Positions 59,937 through 64,000 of a stretch of 64,000 nt of DNA are shown piece by piece. The notes beneath the pieces were generated by a model. That model made no database searches and was not told the origin of the DNA. It saw only the letters and a list, made by a program, of their open reading frames with translations. Each line of letters begins with the position of its first letter. Position 1 is the stretch's first letter. The position numbers and the translations under genes were made by a program. Origin of the DNA: Pedobacter planticolens (GTDB lineage Bacteria; Bacteroidota; Bacteroidia; Sphingobacteriales; Sphingobacteriaceae); assembly GCF_014172375.1 (NCBI RefSeq), contig NZ_WNXD01000002.1, positions 1,881,127 to 1,945,126 on the forward strand, in the 5' to 3' direction.

Positions 59937-60836
59937 CTAGCGGGCTTTTTTTAAGGCTTCGTATTTGCTAATATTTGCCGGATCAATATCGCTTAAAAGA
60001 TTATAAGCTTTAATTTTTTCTTGTAAATCAATAGTAGATAACACATTTGTAATTTCATCAGCTTTGGTAGCAAAATAAACATTCGGGAAAATAGAACCCA
60101 ATTTTTGTTTATCCATTTGTTGTAAAGCCGGCAATAAGGCTAATATATTTTTGGCTCCGTTAGTTACATTATCTTGCAGTTTATCCAGCCCGTTAGAATG
60201 ATAATTGTAAATAAATACGCGAAGTTCTTTAAATGTAGTATTCAAGAAATTTTCATTAAGCCAATATCGATTACGTAAACCATCAAAAGCTTTCCAACCT
60301 TTGTTGCCAGAAATTTGTGCAACATTTAAAACGTTTTGAGCTTTGTTGTAATAAGGTGTACCTCCCAATTTGCTAAAACTATCCTTATCTAAACCAATAA
60401 TGGTGTAGGCATAATAACCCAAAAGTGAACTTAAATTGGTGATGAAATTCTGCTCAGAAAAATCCAAAGATTGACCATCATTATAATTAAAATCGAAATC
60501 TTTATCATTAATATTTAATAAAGTACTATAATAAGAACTGCCGTAAACTGGTCTGCTAGATTGTATTTGAGCCTCAGCAGTGTAGGCAGAACTGCCATCC
60601 CATGAAGTTATAGTAATCACAAAATTGCACTCAATTCTTTCCTGGGGCAAATAAGTTTCAGTAGTCCATTTATTGTTATTCAAAAAATCTCTAATCGTAT
60701 TTTGCAGTACCTCTAGGTTTTTCTTATTGATATTAGAAATGTTTGGCGCTAAAATTTGTACTCGAGTATTTAATTCTTGTGCATGTACAAAACCACAAAC
60801 GAGTAGCAAAAAGATAAAACCTATAATTTTCTTCAT
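59937..60836 (-). CDS. DUF4835 exported protein (PorD-type)
   Basis: This 299-residue protein has a signal peptide (MKKIIGFIFLLLVCGFVHAQ) and the DUF4835 hallmark sequences LNTRVQILAPNISNINKKNL, RDFLNNNKWT, ECNFVITITS, QIQSSRPVYGSSYYSTLLNI and SFSKLGGTPYYNKAQNV. The family is called PorD in some annotations and linked to type IX secretion; I am not certain that link is experimental. Its start overlaps the coaBC stop by four bases, indicating translational coupling. Confidence 0.85.
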   Translation of the reverse strand: MKKIIGFIFLLLVCGFVHAQELNTRVQILAPNISNINKKNLEVLQNTIRDFLNNNKWTTETYLPQERIECNFVITITSWDGSSAYTAEAQIQSSRPVYGSSYYSTLLNINDKDFDFNYNDGQSLDFSEQNFITNLSSLLGYYAYTIIGLDKDSFSKLGGTPYYNKAQNVLNVAQISGNKGWKAFDGLRNRYWLNENFLNTTFKELRVFIYNYHSNGLDKLQDNVTNGAKNILALLPALQQMDKQKLGSIFPNVYFATKADEITNVLSTIDLQEKIKAYNLLSDIDPANISKYEALKKAR

Positions 60837-62041
60837 TTAAGTATTAATTTAAGTATTTCAGCACAAATATCTTTCGCTACTTCAGTTTTAGATTTTATTT
60901 CGAAACTAGTTTTATCAAATGCGCTATTAAATAGAGTAATTTTATTGGTATCTGTTTTAAAACCAGCCCCCTTATCGTTTAATGAGTTTAATACAATAAG
61001 ATCTAAATTCTTTTTCTGCAATTTTTCTTTTGCATACATTTCTTCCTGTTCCGTCTCCAACGCAAATCCAACTAAAAACTGATTATCCCTTTTAATATTG
61101 CCTAAACTCGCTAAAATATCTGTAGTCTTTTTAAGATGGATGCTGAATTCGCTGTCTTTCTTTTTAATTTTCTGCGTTGCAACCTCAGTAGGCGTGTAAT
61201 CGGCAACTGCAGCACTCATAATAGTAATATCACTTTGTGGAAATTTATCCATACAAGCGGTCAACATATCTGCTGCACTTATCACATCAATTCGTTGTAA
61301 TTCTGCTGTTGTTTTTTCGGCAGTAGGGCCAGTAATTAAAGTTACATCAGCACCTAAAGCAACCATTTCATTAGCCAAAGCAAAACCCATTTTACCCGAA
61401 GAATGATTACCGATAAAACGAACAGGATCTATAGCCTCATAAGTTGGACCAGCCGTAATCAGAACTTTCTTACCAAGCAATGGCAAACCCTGCTTTATTT
61501 CTTTTATTAAAAAAGCAATAATCTCATCTGGTTCAGCCATTCTACCTTCACCATATAAACCACTAGCCAATTCACCTTTGTTTGGTGCGATAATAGTATT
61601 GCCAAAGCTTTTCAGTTTTTCAATATTTTCTTGAGTGCTTTCATGCTTCCACATATCTAAATCCATCGCGGGAGCTAGAAACACAGGGCATTTAGCAGAA
61701 AGATAAACTGCAGTAAGTAGATTGTCACACAAACCATTTGCCATTTTACCAATGGTATTGGCAGATGCTGGAGCAATTAGCATATAATCGGCCCATAGAC
61801 CTAACTCTACATGATTACTCCAAACGCCAGTTTCAGCTTCGAAATATTGAGTGTAAACAGGATTTTTAGAAAGAGTAGCCAATGTAAGCGGAGTAATGAA
61901 ATTACTCGCATCGGCGGTAAGAATAACCTTGACGTTTGCGCCTCCTTTTATAAGAGTTCTTACCAAGAGAGCAGACTTATAAGCGGCTATACTGCCGCAA
62001 ACACCAAGAATAATATTTTTTTTGCTAAGCATGATAACCAA
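60833..62041 (-). CDS. coaBC: CoaBC: phosphopantothenoylcysteine decarboxylase / phosphopantothenate-cysteine ligase
   Basis: This bifunctional enzyme carries out two steps of coenzyme A synthesis. The N-terminal flavoprotein (CoaC) has ILGVCGSIAAYKSALLVRTL, the catalytic histidine in WSNHVELG, SANTIGKMANGLCDNLL and PAMDLDMW. The C-terminal CoaB ligase starts near residue 185 (VLITAGPTYEAIDPVRFIGN, HSSGKMGFALA) and has IMSAAVADYTP and the KIKKKDS loop. The reading frame begins MVIMLSKKN; ATG 62032 (MLSKKN) gives the more usual start, so the first three residues may be spurious. Confidence 0.97.
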   Translation of the reverse strand: MVIMLSKKNIILGVCGSIAAYKSALLVRTLIKGGANVKVILTADASNFITPLTLATLSKNPVYTQYFEAETGVWSNHVELGLWADYMLIAPASANTIGKMANGLCDNLLTAVYLSAKCPVFLAPAMDLDMWKHESTQENIEKLKSFGNTIIAPNKGELASGLYGEGRMAEPDEIIAFLIKEIKQGLPLLGKKVLITAGPTYEAIDPVRFIGNHSSGKMGFALANEMVALGADVTLITGPTAEKTTAELQRIDVISAADMLTACMDKFPQSDITIMSAAVADYTPTEVATQKIKKKDSEFSIHLKKTTDILASLGNIKRDNQFLVGFALETEQEEMYAKEKLQKKNLDLIVLNSLNDKGAGFKTDTNKITLFNSAFDKTSFEIKSKTEVAKDICAEILKLILK

Positions 62042-62085
62042 AGATTAGAAATTAAGTTGGCTTACCAAAACGTATTAACGCTTTA

Positions 62086-62129
62086 AGCCGCAGATGTGCA
62101 AATTAAATCTAATCTGCACATCTGCGGCT
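62086..62129. repeat. inverted repeat of the GCCGCAGATG family
   Basis: AGCCGCAGATGTGCA (62086-62100) and its exact inverse (62115-62129) form a 15-bp stem. It lies inside the bamD-rpoZ-coaBC run, between rpoZ and coaBC. The same family appears at 19112-19176. Confidence 0.8.
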
Positions 62130-62176
62130 ATTATAAAATTAGATAATCAGTGCCAAAGGCATCCCCTTGGGGCTAA

Positions 62177-62506
62177 TTATTTTTGTTGCTCTTTAGCTGG
62201 ATTTCTGTAATAAATTTTATCATTCAAAAACTCATCAATTGCAATTAAGCTAGGCTTAGGCATACGCTCATAATGCTTGCTAATTTCAATTTGCTCTCTG
62301 TTTTCAAAAATCTCTTCCAAGTTGTCGTTAGATGAAGCAAACTCTGCCAATTTACCGTGCAACTCTTCTTTCATGTTATTAGAAATCTGATTAGCCCTTT
62401 TTGAAATTATCACTAAAGACTCATAAATGTTATCAGTAGTTTGATCTAAATCATGTACATTTCTCGTTACCGTAGTATTTGGTATAGCGGGTTTTGGTGT
62501 ATTCAT
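62177..62506 (-). CDS. rpoZ: DNA-directed RNA polymerase omega subunit (RPB6-like)
   Basis: This 109-residue protein is the Bacteroidota form of omega, a chaperone of the beta-prime subunit. The core TDNIYESLVIISKRANQISN corresponds to the conserved omega/RPB6 helix. The length and C-terminal half (KHYERMPKPSLIAIDEFLND) match Bacteroidota relatives. It ends the short bamD-rpoZ pair; its start is four bases after the bamD stop. Confidence 0.92.
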   Translation of the reverse strand: MNTPKPAIPNTTVTRNVHDLDQTTDNIYESLVIISKRANQISNNMKEELHGKLAEFASSNDNLEEIFENREQIEISKHYERMPKPSLIAIDEFLNDKIYYRNPAKEQQK

Positions 62507-62510
62507 TATT

Positions 62511-63443
62511 CTATGGGTTTTTAATCTCTACTTTGTTAGTTAAACTATCTTTTTGTTTTTCGCCTTTCTTTTGTAAGGCATTATATTTAGCTACTAAAGC
62601 CGCTTCTTCGGCAATCAGCCTTTTTGCATTAGCAATTCCTGCTTCACTATCATCCTTTAATTGCTTAGCTTCTTTTGCATATTTACTAGTTGGATAAGCC
62701 TCAACAAACTCATTATAATAGCCAATAGCTTCGTTAAAACGATCTTCTTGTCTAATTGCGTAACTGTTTTTCGCATACATATATTGCGCTTTAACAATTA
62801 GCAAATTCATTTCCTCAGCATATTTAATATCTGGAAATTCAATTTGAGCATTTTTTAAAGCTACTACAGCCGATTTGTAATTAGTAATATCATAACCACC
62901 TAAATCATAATATAATTTAGCGTTATCAAAAGCTTTGCTTTCTAACTTACCACGTAAATTAGCAATATATTGAGCTGCTTGAGTTGCACGATCACTTTTT
63001 GGATATAAGTTAATAAACAACTGCAATGCATCAATAGCCTTATATGTATTCTCTTGATCTAAAGATGATTTAGGAGAATCTAAATAATAGCAATAAGCAC
63101 CCATATAACGACACTCTTCTGCATTTTTACTAGCAGGATAAGTATCTGCAAACTCTTTAAATTTGTAACGAGCTGTTGTATAGTCTTTTAAACGATAAAG
63201 TGTAAAAGCGTAATAGTAATTCAAATCTTCTGCTTCCGCAGTTCCTCTATATTTTTGTGCTAAGCCTTCAAATAAAATTAAAGCCTTAGAATAGTCTTTC
63301 TTGTTATATAGTCTAATACCTTCTTGGTATTTTTTGGCAACATCATTACTTAGGCGTAATTTTTCAAAACGGCTTTTACAGCCCGCAGTACCTAATAAAA
63401 TGATAGTAAAACTTAAAATAAGTAAGTGTTTAATTTTAAACAT
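62511..63443 (-). CDS. bamD: outer-membrane assembly lipoprotein BamD
   Basis: This 310-residue lipoprotein has lipobox GTAGC with C22 and about five TPR-like repeats (YQEGIRLYNKKDYSKALILF, DLNYYYAFTLYRLKDYTTAR, YMGAYCYYLD...). As in E. coli BamD it would form, with BamA, the machine inserting outer-membrane barrels. The C-terminus is charged (EEAALVAKYNALQKKGEKQ). It is first in the leftward run, with a promoter directly before it. Confidence 0.93.
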   Translation of the reverse strand: MFKIKHLLILSFTIILLGTAGCKSRFEKLRLSNDVAKKYQEGIRLYNKKDYSKALILFEGLAQKYRGTAEAEDLNYYYAFTLYRLKDYTTARYKFKEFADTYPASKNAEECRYMGAYCYYLDSPKSSLDQENTYKAIDALQLFINLYPKSDRATQAAQYIANLRGKLESKAFDNAKLYYDLGGYDITNYKSAVVALKNAQIEFPDIKYAEEMNLLIVKAQYMYAKNSYAIRQEDRFNEAIGYYNEFVEAYPTSKYAKEAKQLKDDSEAGIANAKRLIAEEAALVAKYNALQKKGEKQKDSLTNKVEIKNP

Positions 63444-63900
63444 TGTGCAAAGATAAGGTAATAATACGATAACGTCAATTAAAAATAATAGTCCGCTAAG
63501 CTAATTAAAGGCTTTCAACCTATCAAACACTTAACAATTTTTAACATAAACCAATAAATAAGCATCAAATACACAATTATAAGGTGTTCTTATAGGGCAA
63601 AAAAAGAAGATTAAAATTCATACGTATATATATTATTAAGTACAGGGCAATATTAGGAAAGCGATCTATAATATTATATACTATAGCTATTCCCGTTAAC
63701 ATTTCAATTTAATCTCTACAGGTATAGGTTTAAAGAGCTATACCGATTACAAAAAGCATTTCCATTTATAATGATGTTTAGCGAAAGGATGTCACTGGGC
63801 AAACCGCTAGGTCTTGGCTTTGTTCATTCCTAAAATAAGTTTAGCTAAACCCATTAAAAGCATCCTAAAAGCAGGTGTATTAAAACGGCCTTTAGAGGGG
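63444..63900. other. gene-free region upstream of bamD
   Basis: No gene is seen in these ~460 bases. It contains the bamD promoter next to the start, AT-rich sequence, and a small stem GGTATAG/CTATACC (63721-63744). A short stretch at about 63790-63870 (CACTGGGCAAACCGCTAGGT) could belong to a neighbouring repeat or remnant but has no open frame. Confidence 0.55.
63448..63478 (-). promoter_or_regulatory. promoter of the bamD-rpoZ-coaBC run
   Basis: On the minus strand TATCTTTG (63455-63448) fits TAnnTTTG, with TTG (63478-63476) 20 bases upstream. It ends four bases before the ATG, so the message is expected to be leaderless or nearly so. Confidence 0.6.
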
Positions 63901-63992
63901 GTTAGTTCGGGGTTGGTTCGGACTTAGTTCGGAGTTAGTTCGGGGTTACGACGGTTGTATCCGAACCAACTCCGAACTAACTCCGACTGGAG
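63901..63992. repeat. 11-bp repeat array that turns into its inverse
   Basis: Units GTTAGTTCGGG, GTTGGTTCGGA, CTTAGTTCGGA, GTTAGTTCGGG and a diverged fifth run from 63901 to 63955. After a short centre come inverse units TCCGAACCAAC, TCCGAACTAAC and TCCGACTGGAG (63960-63992). It may continue past the window edge. Confidence 0.85.
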
Positions 63993-64000
63993 TGCGAGTT

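Noticed and set aside
63444..63900. tRNA or riboswitch in the right-edge gap
   Set aside because: I found no cloverleaf with a TTCGA arm nor a recognisable riboswitch core; only a small unrelated stem was visible.

Overview
The window is AT-rich chromosomal DNA from a Bacteroidota bacterium. A Sphingobacteriaceae member close to Pedobacter is the best fit. This rests on TonB-receptor and carboxypeptidase-regulatory-domain proteins, a LytTR regulator with a TPR histidine kinase, DUF4835 and DUF4468 proteins, an RPB6-like omega subunit, the bamD-rpoZ-coaBC-DUF4835 block, and TAnnTTTG/TTG promoters. No rRNA, tRNA, CRISPR array, complete IS or integrase was seen.

Bases 1-10 kb are an accessory, repeat-laden stretch. 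It holds small secreted or membrane proteins of unknown function, a NERD-domain protein and a dihydrofolate-reductase-like gene followed by a duplicated copy of its own 3' end. Several intergenic repeat families lie here: two-hairpin REPIN-like elements, a ~345-bp dispersed repeat, ~90-bp palindromic units and a 21-bp minisatellite. Bases 10-33 kb are mostly housekeeping or metabolic: a YhcC-type radical SAM protein, a GH20 hexosaminidase, amtB with a porin, a TlpA-like thioredoxin, YkuK, a DEAD-box helicase, a lone receiver protein, an M61 protease, ettA, a DUF3095 cyclase-like protein, clpC, two tandem tiny proteins sharing a CPIDDYVW-TM-RK tail, an ATP-grasp enzyme and a PA0069-type radical SAM protein.

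Bases 33-56 kb concern the cell surface. A TonB-dependent-type barrel and two paralogous carboxypeptidase-regulatory-domain proteins lie on the minus strand. They diverge from a LytTR regulator and TPR-histidine kinase pair, which is followed by a convergent AraC-type regulator. A tightly packed plus-strand run then encodes a collagen-like lipoprotein, an outer-membrane barrel, a 2534-residue giant exported protein and a fibronectin-type-III protein. This run is the best candidate for an undescribed system.

Bases 56-63.4 kb carry a block transcribed leftward: bamD, rpoZ, coaBC, DUF4835 (linked to type IX secretion in some annotations) and recN. A blaI-M56 sensor pair sits between DUF4835 and recN and has a clearly visible operator and promoter. 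The right edge is an array of 11-bp repeats that turns into its own inverse.
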